This document shows, one piece after another, positions 34,119-42,051 of a stretch of DNA of 64,000 nucleotides. Position 1 is the stretch's first letter. Each line of letters starts with the position of its first letter. Position numbers and translations under genes: made by a program. The DNA is taken from positions 1 through 64,000 of the forward strand of contig NZ_JAAATY010000022.1 of NCBI RefSeq assembly GCF_013280595.1. Reading direction: 5' to 3'. Source of the DNA: Kibdelosporangium persicum. GTDB lineage: Bacteria > Actinomycetota > Actinomycetes > Mycobacteriales > Pseudonocardiaceae. The notes below the pieces were generated by a model. The model had not been told where the DNA came from, ran no database searches, and saw nothing but the letters and a program-made list of their open reading frames with translations.

Positions 34119-35378
34119 ATGACAAACTCGAACCAGAGTATGTGCGGCGGCGATCCTGATGCGCTCGACCGGCTCGCGGACAAGGCCAACCACGGCTCGG
34201 CGGCGATCCTCGCGATCCGGGTGATCGCCGAGGGGATAGCCGCCGAGAGTCCACTGCTCGGCGACCTCGGCCGCCGGATGGTCGCCGAGTTCGAGGGGCA
34301 GCTGCTCCCCCAGCTTCGCCAGGCCGAGGACGCACTGACAAGGGTGGCCGATGTGCTGACCTGGCACGCCCAGGAGCAGCGGCACGCGTCGGACTCCACC
34401 GCACGTCCACCGGCCGGCCCCCGGCCTGCGTACGAGACGCCACCGTTGGAATCCGGCTCCGGCGGGGTACTGAACACGGTCGTCGGCGGCCTGCAGATAG
34501 CGGGTGGAACCATCGAAGCGGGGGTGGGCGGTCTCGTGGCGGCAGCCGGCTGGGTCGCGCCGGAACCGGTGGTCACCAAGGTGCTCGGAACCGCTCTGGG
34601 AGGCGCGCTGATCGTGCACGGGTCGGATACCGTCGCGGCCGGCTATCGCACGCTGCGCGACGGGAAACCACATGACACCTACACTCACCAACTCGCGGAA
34701 GCCGCGGCGCGCAAGGCCGGGGTCCCGGAGCGGGGATCGTGGTGGATCGGCTTCGGCGTCGACCTTCTCGCGGGAATAGGGCCTGCCGCGGGCGCGTCTC
34801 TCATCCGCGGCGCGGCGCCGGAGGTGGCGTCTCAGACCGACGCGCTGCTGCTGGCGACCAACCAACGCGGAGCCGGCTCGTCGACCTGGCACAGCATGGT
34901 GGGCGTCCGGATCGACGGCGTGGAACAGTGGGGCGACTTGCTCCGTGACCGCCAAAGTGGGTTACTGCAATGGTCGTTCCGTCCGATGGCGAACGCCGAA
35001 CGGCTCCAAGGACCAGCTTTCGGCATGTGGGTGCGCGAGATACCCGCCGAGCCGGACAAGGCGGCCACAGCCCTGCAAGCCATGAGAGGCCTCGACGAAA
35101 GGTTCGGCAGGGACAGTCTCATCCCCCGGGTGCCGTGGTCGAGGACCGGCACGAACTGCAGCACCGCGGCCTGCGAGGTGCTGACTTCCGGTGGCCTCGA
35201 CCTGCCGTGGTGGGCCGGCAAGCACCCGGCCCTGCTGCATCTGTCCCTTCACCCCGGCCTGCCGCCCGCTGAGGGTGTCGCTGCCGTCACCGGGCAGGTC
35301 GGCGCGTCCGGCGGCAACCTGCTCGGCAACGGTTCGCTCGACCCCACTGCCGGGGACGCGAGAACCCCCGGGAAATGA
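34119..35378 (+). CDS. probable T7SS effector with N-terminal helical domain and Cys-containing catalytic-like end
   Basis: 419 residues from ATG 34119 (AGGA upstream). Residues 1-100 are helical and WXG-like in size. A short Pro-rich linker follows, then Gly-rich hydrophobic helices (G-G-L-Q-I-A-G-G-T-I-E-A-G-V-G-G). In the C-terminal third is S-T-W-H-S-M-V-G-V, and later G-T-N-C-S-T-A-A-C-E-V-L with Cys347. N-C-x-T-x-A before a helix is typical of papain-like or NlpC-like amidases, so a peptidase or amidase is plausible. The family is not identified. It has its own WXG partner upstream and a palindrome terminator after the stop. Confidence 0.65.
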   Translation: MTNSNQSMCGGDPDALDRLADKANHGSAAILAIRVIAEGIAAESPLLGDLGRRMVAEFEGQLLPQLRQAEDALTRVADVLTWHAQEQRHASDSTARPPAGPRPAYETPPLESGSGGVLNTVVGGLQIAGGTIEAGVGGLVAAAGWVAPEPVVTKVLGTALGGALIVHGSDTVAAGYRTLRDGKPHDTYTHQLAEAAARKAGVPERGSWWIGFGVDLLAGIGPAAGASLIRGAAPEVASQTDALLLATNQRGAGSSTWHSMVGVRIDGVEQWGDLLRDRQSGLLQWSFRPMANAERLQGPAFGMWVREIPAEPDKAATALQAMRGLDERFGRDSLIPRVPWSRTGTNCSTAACEVLTSGGLDLPWWAGKHPALLHLSLHPGLPPAEGVAAVTGQVGASGGNLLGNGSLDPTAGDARTPGK

Positions 35379-35390
35379 CATCGGCCCGCC

Positions 35391-35440
35391 CCCTCGTGAG
35401 TGTTTATCAGGGTTAGAACACGGATAAACACTCACGAGGG
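35391..35440. repeat. dispersed palindrome copy 2, terminator-like
   Basis: The same 18-pair arms as the 30.8 kb copy, CCCTCGTGAGTGTTTATC (35391-35408) and its complement (35423-35440). The loop AGGGTTAGAACACG is the reverse complement of copy 1, so the element is inverted on the plus strand but has the same orientation relative to the gene it follows (13 bases after the stop at 35378). Confidence 0.9.
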
Positions 35441-35466
35441 TCATTACGTTCGCCAGAGGAGAAACG

Positions 35467-35751
35467 ATGGCATACGAGAGTTTTTGGGGAATGGATCCGG
35501 AGGGGGCACTGACAAACGCCCATGACCTGCGTGAGCTGTCGGCCAATCTGAGTGTGATCACTCGCGGCATTCAGCAGCTGGTGGACGCACTGTACTGGCA
35601 GGGCGAGGACGCCGACCGGTTCCGGGACGGCTGGAACGACTTCGCTCCCACGGTAATCAGGGAGGCGGACGCCGCGTCGGAAAACAGCCGTGAGCTGTCC
35701 AGAAGGGCCTGGATGCAGGATAAGGCAAGCATGCCGTCCGTGCACCGGTGA
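35467..35751 (+). CDS. WXG100-family protein 2
   Basis: 94 residues with ribosome site AGAGGAG before the ATG. Central turn Y-W-Q-G-E-D-A-D-R-F-R-D-G-W-N, flanked by amphipathic helices, as in ESX substrates. It follows the repeat hairpin, so it probably starts a new transcript together with the next genes. About 45% of the turn region is shared with WXG100 protein 1 (G-x-D-A-D-R-F-R-D). Confidence 0.88.
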   Translation: MAYESFWGMDPEGALTNAHDLRELSANLSVITRGIQQLVDALYWQGEDADRFRDGWNDFAPTVIREADAASENSRELSRRAWMQDKASMPSVHR

Positions 35752-35832
35752 CGACCGGAAACTTCCGCTGGACACGACCGTTGTTCAATCCCTAACGTAG
35801 TTTCCAGGAATTGAGGGACCGGGGAGGGCGGC

Positions 35833-36819
35833 ATGTCGCTCAAGGGCGCAGATGTCAAGGGAATGCGACAGATCGCGTCGTTCCTGAAGCGAGCTGCCGA
35901 TATCGCTGAGAACGTGCTGAATGTCGCGCAGAGAATTCTCGACGCATTGTCGATGGCCGGGCCGTGGGCACAGTCGTTCAAGGCGTACCTTCGCACGCTC
36001 ATCGCCTTCATGCGAAAAGTGATCGCCGCGCTGAAGAAGTTCACCGAGATCCTGACCGCGAACGCGCAGGAGCAGGCGGACGCCAGCACTCGGCCTGTCG
36101 CGTCCGGCGGGGGATCAGCCCAGGGTGGCAGCCCGGCAGCCGCGCCGAAACAGGACGCTCTCGGCAAGCTCACGTCGACCCTGGAAAAGATCAACAAACT
36201 CGGCGAGGAGCTGGGCAAGTTCCAGAAGCTGTTCCAGCAGAGCGAGCAGGCACCCCAGGTTCAGAACACCCCTCAGGCCCCCACACCACCGTCTCTGGAC
36301 ACCACCCCGACCGCTCCCCGGCCCACTGTCGCCGGCCTGCCGGACGCGATCGCACCAACCGTCGGAACCGACCCGCCCGTGGAGCGCCCGATCGAGGTGG
36401 CGGGTGGCGGGACACTCGGTGGCTCACCGGATGGCTCGGCGTCGCCCCGGTCGTCCGGCGGCCCGGACGGTTCGGCGTCGCCCCGGTTGTCTGGCGGCGG
36501 GGGCGGCGGTCTGGCGAACAGTGCGCCGCCGCCGGTCGATGAGGCTGGCGACCTGGGTGAACTCCAGGTCGCCCGTACGACGCTCGGCCCGCACGGCGCG
36601 ATCCTGGCCGCGTCCGGAGCCGAACTGGAGCAGCGGGCGGACGGAATGCCGGTCTCCGCCGCGGCGTCCCGTACCGCCCTGCCGACCGCGGCCGCGGTGC
36701 TGGGGGCGTCGGCGGTCCTGGCGGGCGGCGGACGGCTGGCGATGCAGGTGAGAGCGAACCGGGCCGACGCCGGCAACGAACAGACCGTCCAGCTCGGCCG
36801 GGCAACCCTGCCGAGCTGA
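35833..36819 (+). CDS. probable T7SS substrate: helical N-terminus, Pro/Gly/Ser-rich tail
   Basis: 328 residues. The first 90 are helical (A-D-I-A-E-N-V-L-N-V-A-Q-R-I-L-D-A-L, then F-M-R-K-V-I-A-A-L-K-K-F-T-E-I), followed by a second helical piece, L-E-K-I-N-K-L-G-E-E-L-G-K-F. From about residue 140 it is low-complexity with a near-duplicate G-S-P-D-G-S-A-S-P-R and G-G-P-D-G-S-A-S-P-R (36418-36489). It ends with a hydrophobic Ala-rich segment. No known family. The form is that of LXG/PPE-like secreted or surface proteins. Lies between two WXG100 genes. Confidence 0.7.
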   Translation: MSLKGADVKGMRQIASFLKRAADIAENVLNVAQRILDALSMAGPWAQSFKAYLRTLIAFMRKVIAALKKFTEILTANAQEQADASTRPVASGGGSAQGGSPAAAPKQDALGKLTSTLEKINKLGEELGKFQKLFQQSEQAPQVQNTPQAPTPPSLDTTPTAPRPTVAGLPDAIAPTVGTDPPVERPIEVAGGGTLGGSPDGSASPRSSGGPDGSASPRLSGGGGGGLANSAPPPVDEAGDLGELQVARTTLGPHGAILAASGAELEQRADGMPVSAAASRTALPTAAAVLGASAVLAGGGRLAMQVRANRADAGNEQTVQLGRATLPS

Positions 36820-36859
36820 GCAACAGACAACCCAGTCGAACCAACACAAGGAGGAGAAG

Positions 36860-37165
36860 ATGTCCGGCATTCTCGGAATGGAAGTCGAGCGGGCTCGGGA
36901 AGTGGCCACCAAGATCGACAGCCTCGCGGGCAAGATCATGGCCGATTTCAACGCCATGAACGGCGAGGTGCAGACGGGGTTCGAATGGAAAGGCACGGAC
37001 AGCCTCCGGTTCCGGGAGACGTGGAACAGCCAGGTGCAGAAGCGGTTCAAGGAGATGGAGGAGATGTTGAAGGCGGAAGCGCTGTATCTGCGCAGGGAAG
37101 CCCAGCAGCAGGCCGACGTGTCGGGCGGCACGACAGGTGCGATCACGCCGGGTATGCAGCCCTGA
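36860..37165 (+). CDS. WXG100-family protein 3
   Basis: 101 residues. AAGGAGGAG stands directly before the ATG, the strongest ribosome site in the locus, fitting an abundant export substrate. Helix 1 carries V-A-T-K-I-D-S-L-A-G-K-I, the turn is F-E-W-K-G-T-D-S-L-R-F, and helix 2 ends in a long polar tail where ESX signals (YxxxD/E-like) lie; Y-L-R-R-E-A at about residue 77 may serve. Immediately upstream of the EccC-type ATPase gene, the classic position of an EsxA-like substrate. Confidence 0.9.
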   Translation: MSGILGMEVERAREVATKIDSLAGKIMADFNAMNGEVQTGFEWKGTDSLRFRETWNSQVQKRFKEMEEMLKAEALYLRREAQQQADVSGGTTGAITPGMQP

Positions 37166-37213
37166 TCAGAAGGGCCCGGCCGTCAAGCCCGCGAGAGAAC
37201 CGGAGGGTGTGCG

Positions 37214-40200
37214 ATGTGGACACTCAGTGTGCGCCCGTCCCGGGACAGCGGACTGGCGCCGGTGGATGTGACGGTCCGGGCGCAACCGGGCGCAACCGTG
37301 CTGGATCTCGCGAACGCCCTCGGGCAGCACATCAGCCCTGGCCAGTCCGGCCTGCTCGTCGCGCCGGTCGAGAACGGCACGGTCTGGCCGGCGGACCGTC
37401 GGCTCGACGAGTGCGGGTTACGCGCGGGCAAGGTGCTCGAAGTGGTGACGGTGCCGGCGAACTGGGCGCAGCGACCCGGTTCGCCGGCCCGGCGCCGGGC
37501 GGTGCTGCGCGTGGTGTCCGGTCCGGACGCCGGGCTGGCCGTCGCCCTGTCGAGTGAGTCCGCCACGATCGGCCGGGAGGCCAGTTGCACGGTGACCTTG
37601 GCCGACCCGCTGGTGTCCCGGCTGCACGCCCGTGTCCTGCTCACTCCTACGCCGGTCGTGGTGGACGAGGGCTCCGCGCACGGCACCGCTGTCGACGGTA
37701 GTCCGATCCGGCGGCCGACCCCGGTGGGCTGGGGAGCGCCGATCGAGCTCGGCGACAGCGCGGTTGTGCTGGAGCCGGCCGGCAGCGAGGTGACCGGCAC
37801 CGGGGTGCTCCGGCCGCCGCGGTTCGGCGAGCCGCTGCGCACGGACACGATCGAGGTTCCCGCACCACCCGACAAGCACGACCAGTACATGTCGGTGTGG
37901 ACGATGCTGCTGATGCCGCTGGTCCTGGCGATCGGGATGCTGTTCACCAGCAGCGGCGCCTTCGGGCTGGTCTATCTGCTCGCGTACCCGGTGGCCATCC
38001 TCGGCACGCACTATCTCCAGCGCCGTCACGAAACCAGACGTTATGAGCGGGAACTCGCGCACTGGCGGGAGGATTTCGACGACGTCCTCACCGACCTCGA
38101 CCGGCACAACGAGGCTCAGCGCGAGCGCGCCTTCGACGACCATCCCGAGCTGTCCGAACTGCCGCGCCGCATCCTTGTCCGGCACCCCGCGCTGTGGAAC
38201 CGCAAACCCACCGACCCCGACTTCCTCGCCTACCGGTTCGGCTTGGGCCCGGTGCCCGCGATGCTCGACGGGGAGATCAAGGACGGCGGCGAGCGGGACG
38301 TGCTCGCCGCCGCCCGCACCGAGCTGGCGACCCGCCGGGTGTTGCCGTCCATGCCGGTGTGTGTGTCCACTGGGGACACTGGCGTGATCGCGTTGGCCGG
38401 TCCGCGTGACACGGTGAACGCGGTGGCCCGTGCGCTGATCATCCGGTTGTGCACCGATCACTCCCCGACAGACCTTTCGATCGCCGCGGTGCTGGGCCGC
38501 GACGCCGAACACCACGAGACGTGGTTGCGATGGCTGCCGCAGGTGACTCGCAGGGTCGGCGGAGTGGCGCCGGTCGCGGTGGGTGCCACCGATGGACAGG
38601 CCTTGCTCGACTTGCTCGCCGCGGCGGAGAACGGCACCGGTGAAACGTTGTGCGTCGTCGACGAGGATGCCGGCGTCCCGCGCCGTGTCGTCGAGGCGGT
38701 CGCGGCCATCGCGGCGCAACGGCGGCTGCGGCTGCTGTGGCTGGGCAAGGACCCGAGGTACGTGCCGTCCGGCACCGATGTGCTGCTCGACCTGACCGCT
38801 TCCGTTCCGGCCAAGATGATCACCGCCGCGATGACGCTGCCGGATGGGCCCGCACCGGTCGCGGTCGCCCAGGTCGCCCACCGGGACCGGACGGGTGTCG
38901 CCCTGGTCACCGACCTTGACCGGCTCGACCTGGCCACCGCGTGGACGGTGGCGCGCAGCATGACCGGGTACACCGACGAGGCGGCGGTACTGCCCGCGGA
39001 CACCGCGTTGCCCGAGATGGTCCGGTTGCCAGAGATCACCGGCGACGTCAGGGACGCGGACGACGAGGGCCCCGTCCTGGAACGCTGGCGGGCCAGCCGG
39101 GGACTGCGCGCTCAGATCGGTATGGGTGTGGACGGCCCGGTCACCCTCGACCTACGCGACGACGGCCCGCACGGGTTGGTCGCAGGCACCACAGGCTCCG
39201 GCAAGAGTGAGCTGTTGCAGACACTCATCTGCTCGCTGGCCCTGAACAACCCACCGAGCCGGATGACGTTCCTGCTGGTCGACTACAAGGGTGGCGCGGC
39301 GTTCCGCGAGTGCGCTGACCTGCCGCACACCGTCGGCTACATCACCGACCTCACCCCGGCGCTGGTCAAACGCGCGTTGACGTCGCTGACCGCGGAAGTG
39401 AACGCCCGTGAGGAAACGCTCGAGCAGTACGGCGCCAAGGATCTGATCGCGCTGGAACGTGAGCACCCCGAGGCGTGCCCGCCCAGCCTGTTGATCTGTG
39501 TCGACGAGTTCGCCGCGCTGACCGCCGAGGTACCGGACTTCGTCGACGGGATGGTCAACATCGCGCAACGCGGCAGGTCGCTCGGCATGCACATGCTGCT
39601 CGCCACGCAACGCCCGGCCGGCGTGATCACGGCCCAGATCAAGGCGAACACCGACTTGCGCATCGCGCTGCGGGTCAACTCCACTGACGACTCGAGTGAC
39701 GTGATCGAGCGCAAGGACGCCGCCACGATCTCTCGCCGAACCCCTGGCCGCGCATGGATCCGGCGCACTGGGCACGGCACGACTGAACTGGTCCAGTCCG
39801 CTTGGGTCGGTGCCTGTGAGGAGTTGCGCGCGGCAGGTGAGCGCGTCGACGTCCGCCCGTTCACGGCTCGCGAGTTGCGCGGCGACGCGGGCTACGACAC
39901 AACATCCGGCCCGGTTCGGTCGCACGCCCGCACCGATCTGGATCGACTGGTCACCACCATTGGCGGGGCATTCGTGCGCTCCGGCCAATCCAGGCCGAAG
40001 CGCCCCTGGCTGCCGGCCCTGCCAGGCGAACTGCCGCTCGGCTGCCGGGAACTCGGCGAGCTGCTGATCGGCGCGGGCACCGTGGACGAAGAGCAGGTAC
40101 CGGGAGCGACAGAGCACGTGCTGCGGCTGCGCGCCGACACAGGCCAGGTCCCGATCGGACTCGCCGACCGGCCGAAGCAACAGACGCAACCGCCGGTGGT

Positions 40201-41665
40201 GCTGGACTTCCCGCAGGCCGGGCACATCCTGGTGTACGGCACATCTGGCAGTGGCAAGACCGAACTGTTGCGCACCACCGCGATCGCCGCCACCTTGGCC
40301 GCGGGCCCGGACGAACCCCCGCCCTACGTCTACGGCATCGACTTCGCCGGCGGCGGTCTCGGCGTGCTCGACGGATGGCCCTCGGTCGGCTCGATCATCA
40401 AGGAACAGCAGCCGGAGCGGGTGCTGCGGCTGCTGCGAATGCTCAAGCGCACGGTCGACGAGCGCAACGCGGCACTCGCCGGGACGGGCGCGGCCGACCT
40501 CGGATCGCTGGCCGCGGCCGGCTACCCGATGCCACGCATCCACGTGCTCATCGACAATCTGCCGTCACTCAACGACACGCTGGAGGGAGGCGGTGCGGTG
40601 TACCGGCAACACGCCGACCTTCTTGCCTCGGTGTTGCAGGACGGCCGCCGCTGCGGTGTGCACATCACCGCTACCAGCCCGCGCCGGTCCGGGGTGCCTG
40701 CGCACCAGCAGGCCTCGTTCGGGGAGCGGCTGGTTCTGCGCATGACGACCGACGACGACTACATGATGCTGGGCGCGCCAAGCGGAGTGGTGACCGCGGA
40801 CAGCCCACCGGGTCGTGGTCTGCTTGGACGCACTGAGATCCAGGTCGCGACCATCGGCGGCGCTGGCACACCGGTGCAGCAGGAGCGGATGCGTACTCTG
40901 GCCGCGCTCGTCGAGGATCGTTACGCCGACGCGGCGCCGGTAAGTGTGCCGCGAATGCCGGACCGTGTGCCGCAGACCGCGCTGCCCGCGCCTTCGCGGG
41001 ACGAACTTGTCGTGGCCGTCGAGGCGGACTACGTCAGCGGCATCACGATTGCCCTCACCGACGGCCCGGTGCTGATCGCCGGTCGCAGTCGCAGCGGCAA
41101 GAGCAGCGCTTTGGCCGGCATCGCGGGTCTTGCCCGGCGATCCGACGTCCCGCCCGCCGAAACTGTCCTAATCGGACCGGGTTGTGCCGGTGCCCGAGGC
41201 CGCCAGGACTACGACACCGTGCTCGACGACCTCGCCACCATCGCCGACTGGCTACCCGGATGGCGCGCGGCCCTCACGGGGGACGACAGCTGGCGCCTTC
41301 TGCTCATCGATGACGTGCACGTGTGGGAGCGGGCTGCCGAGAACGGTGGCGAGGCCCGCGACGTCCTCGCCACGCTGGCGGGCATCGCCGCCGACGCGGC
41401 CAGGACCGGCCTTGCCGTGATCGTCGCGACTGACCCTGACGAGTCCCGCAGCCGCCCATACCTGGACGGCCCCGTGCTGGTCGCGAAAGGCGGCAGGCGA
41501 GGCTTGTTGCTCCAACCGGACTACTCGGACGGATCGCTGCTCGGCATCACCATGCCGTCGCACACGGTGGAACCGTTGACCGGCCCTGGCCGGGGCCTGT
41601 GGTGTACGGCGGGTATCGCCCAGGTCGCGCATGCCGTGTCGGGAGCTGTGGAAGCGGAAGCGTGA
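37214..41665 (+). CDS. EccC/EssC-type T7SS ATPase with ubiquitin-like, FHA and three FtsK/SpoIIIE domains
   Basis: 1483 residues. Residues 1-80 look like a ubiquitin (YukD-like) fold: V-D-V-T-V-R-A-Q-P-G-A-T-V-L-D-L-A, and L-R-A-G-K-V-L-E-V-V. Residues about 95-190 are FHA: A-T-I-G-R-E-A-S-C, S-R-L-H-A-R, G-S-A-H-G-T. Two membrane helices follow near 226-268. Then come three P-loop domains: G-T-T-G-S-G-K-S (658-665, with L-I-C-V-D-E-F), G-T-S-G-S-G-K-T (1009-1016), and G-R-S-R-S-G-K-S (1290-1297, with L-L-I-D-D-V). In T7SS the first domain drives export, while the later ones bind WXG substrates. A one-chain ATPase with FHA resembles EssC of Firmicutes more than split or FHA-less mycobacterial EccC. 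Confidence 0.95.
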   Translation: MWTLSVRPSRDSGLAPVDVTVRAQPGATVLDLANALGQHISPGQSGLLVAPVENGTVWPADRRLDECGLRAGKVLEVVTVPANWAQRPGSPARRRAVLRVVSGPDAGLAVALSSESATIGREASCTVTLADPLVSRLHARVLLTPTPVVVDEGSAHGTAVDGSPIRRPTPVGWGAPIELGDSAVVLEPAGSEVTGTGVLRPPRFGEPLRTDTIEVPAPPDKHDQYMSVWTMLLMPLVLAIGMLFTSSGAFGLVYLLAYPVAILGTHYLQRRHETRRYERELAHWREDFDDVLTDLDRHNEAQRERAFDDHPELSELPRRILVRHPALWNRKPTDPDFLAYRFGLGPVPAMLDGEIKDGGERDVLAAARTELATRRVLPSMPVCVSTGDTGVIALAGPRDTVNAVARALIIRLCTDHSPTDLSIAAVLGRDAEHHETWLRWLPQVTRRVGGVAPVAVGATDGQALLDLLAAAENGTGETLCVVDEDAGVPRRVVEAVAAIAAQRRLRLLWLGKDPRYVPSGTDVLLDLTASVPAKMITAAMTLPDGPAPVAVAQVAHRDRTGVALVTDLDRLDLATAWTVARSMTGYTDEAAVLPADTALPEMVRLPEITGDVRDADDEGPVLERWRASRGLRAQIGMGVDGPVTLDLRDDGPHGLVAGTTGSGKSELLQTLICSLALNNPPSRMTFLLVDYKGGAAFRECADLPHTVGYITDLTPALVKRALTSLTAEVNAREETLEQYGAKDLIALEREHPEACPPSLLICVDEFAALTAEVPDFVDGMVNIAQRGRSLGMHMLLATQRPAGVITAQIKANTDLRIALRVNSTDDSSDVIERKDAATISRRTPGRAWIRRTGHGTTELVQSAWVGACEELRAAGERVDVRPFTARELRGDAGYDTTSGPVRSHARTDLDRLVTTIGGAFVRSGQSRPKRPWLPALPGELPLGCRELGELLIGAGTVDEEQVPGATEHVLRLRADTGQVPIGLADRPKQQTQPPVVLDFPQAGHILVYGTSGSGKTELLRTTAIAATLAAGPDEPPPYVYGIDFAGGGLGVLDGWPSVGSIIKEQQPERVLRLLRMLKRTVDERNAALAGTGAADLGSLAAAGYPMPRIHVLIDNLPSLNDTLEGGGAVYRQHADLLASVLQDGRRCGVHITATSPRRSGVPAHQQASFGERLVLRMTTDDDYMMLGAPSGVVTADSPPGRGLLGRTEIQVATIGGAGTPVQQERMRTLAALVEDRYADAAPVSVPRMPDRVPQTALPAPSRDELVVAVEADYVSGITIALTDGPVLIAGRSRSGKSSALAGIAGLARRSDVPPAETVLIGPGCAGARGRQDYDTVLDDLATIADWLPGWRAALTGDDSWRLLLIDDVHVWERAAENGGEARDVLATLAGIAADAARTGLAVIVATDPDESRSRPYLDGPVLVAKGGRRGLLLQPDYSDGSLLGITMPSHTVEPLTGPGRGLWCTAGIAQVAHAVSGAVEAEA

Positions 41666-42051
41666 CAAATGGCCATTCTTCAGCCGGTCGGCGCGACCGG
41701 CCGATCCCGGTACCCGGAAAACGCCGGATTCCGCGCCTGCCCGGTGACGTATCTGCCAGCCGCGAGATCCGGAAGGTTCCGCCCGTGAACCTCTCGACCA
41801 CGCCGCGGCGTGGGCCTACTCTCGGTCCCACAACGCCGAATCAGTGCCCGTAACGCGAAAATCCTGGTACGCCAGGGAAAAATTGACCACAGCGAGCCAT
41901 GTGCTCTTGCTCCACATGGCGATACCGGCGACATGTTGACCGGCGTTAACGTGGACGTTGCCGAGCCGGCGATCGGGGTGAGCCGTGGACTCGGTACCAC
42001 CACGCCGGATTGCTCACAACGTGTCTGTCGAGCCGGCCAAGGGGGAGGATC
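41666..42051. other. intergenic stretch between eccC-type and propeller/Fn3 genes
   Basis: About 386 bases. No gene is supported. It probably contains a promoter: TTGACC at 41936-41941 is a possible -35 but no good -10 follows. AAGGGGGAGG before 42052 is a strong ribosome site for the next gene. The break suggests the locus is transcribed as at least two units. Confidence 0.4.

Noticed and set aside
37418-38881. 487-residue minus-strand frame within the ATPase gene
   Set aside because: Shadow of the EccC-type gene, whose frame carries FHA, membrane and P-loop motifs.
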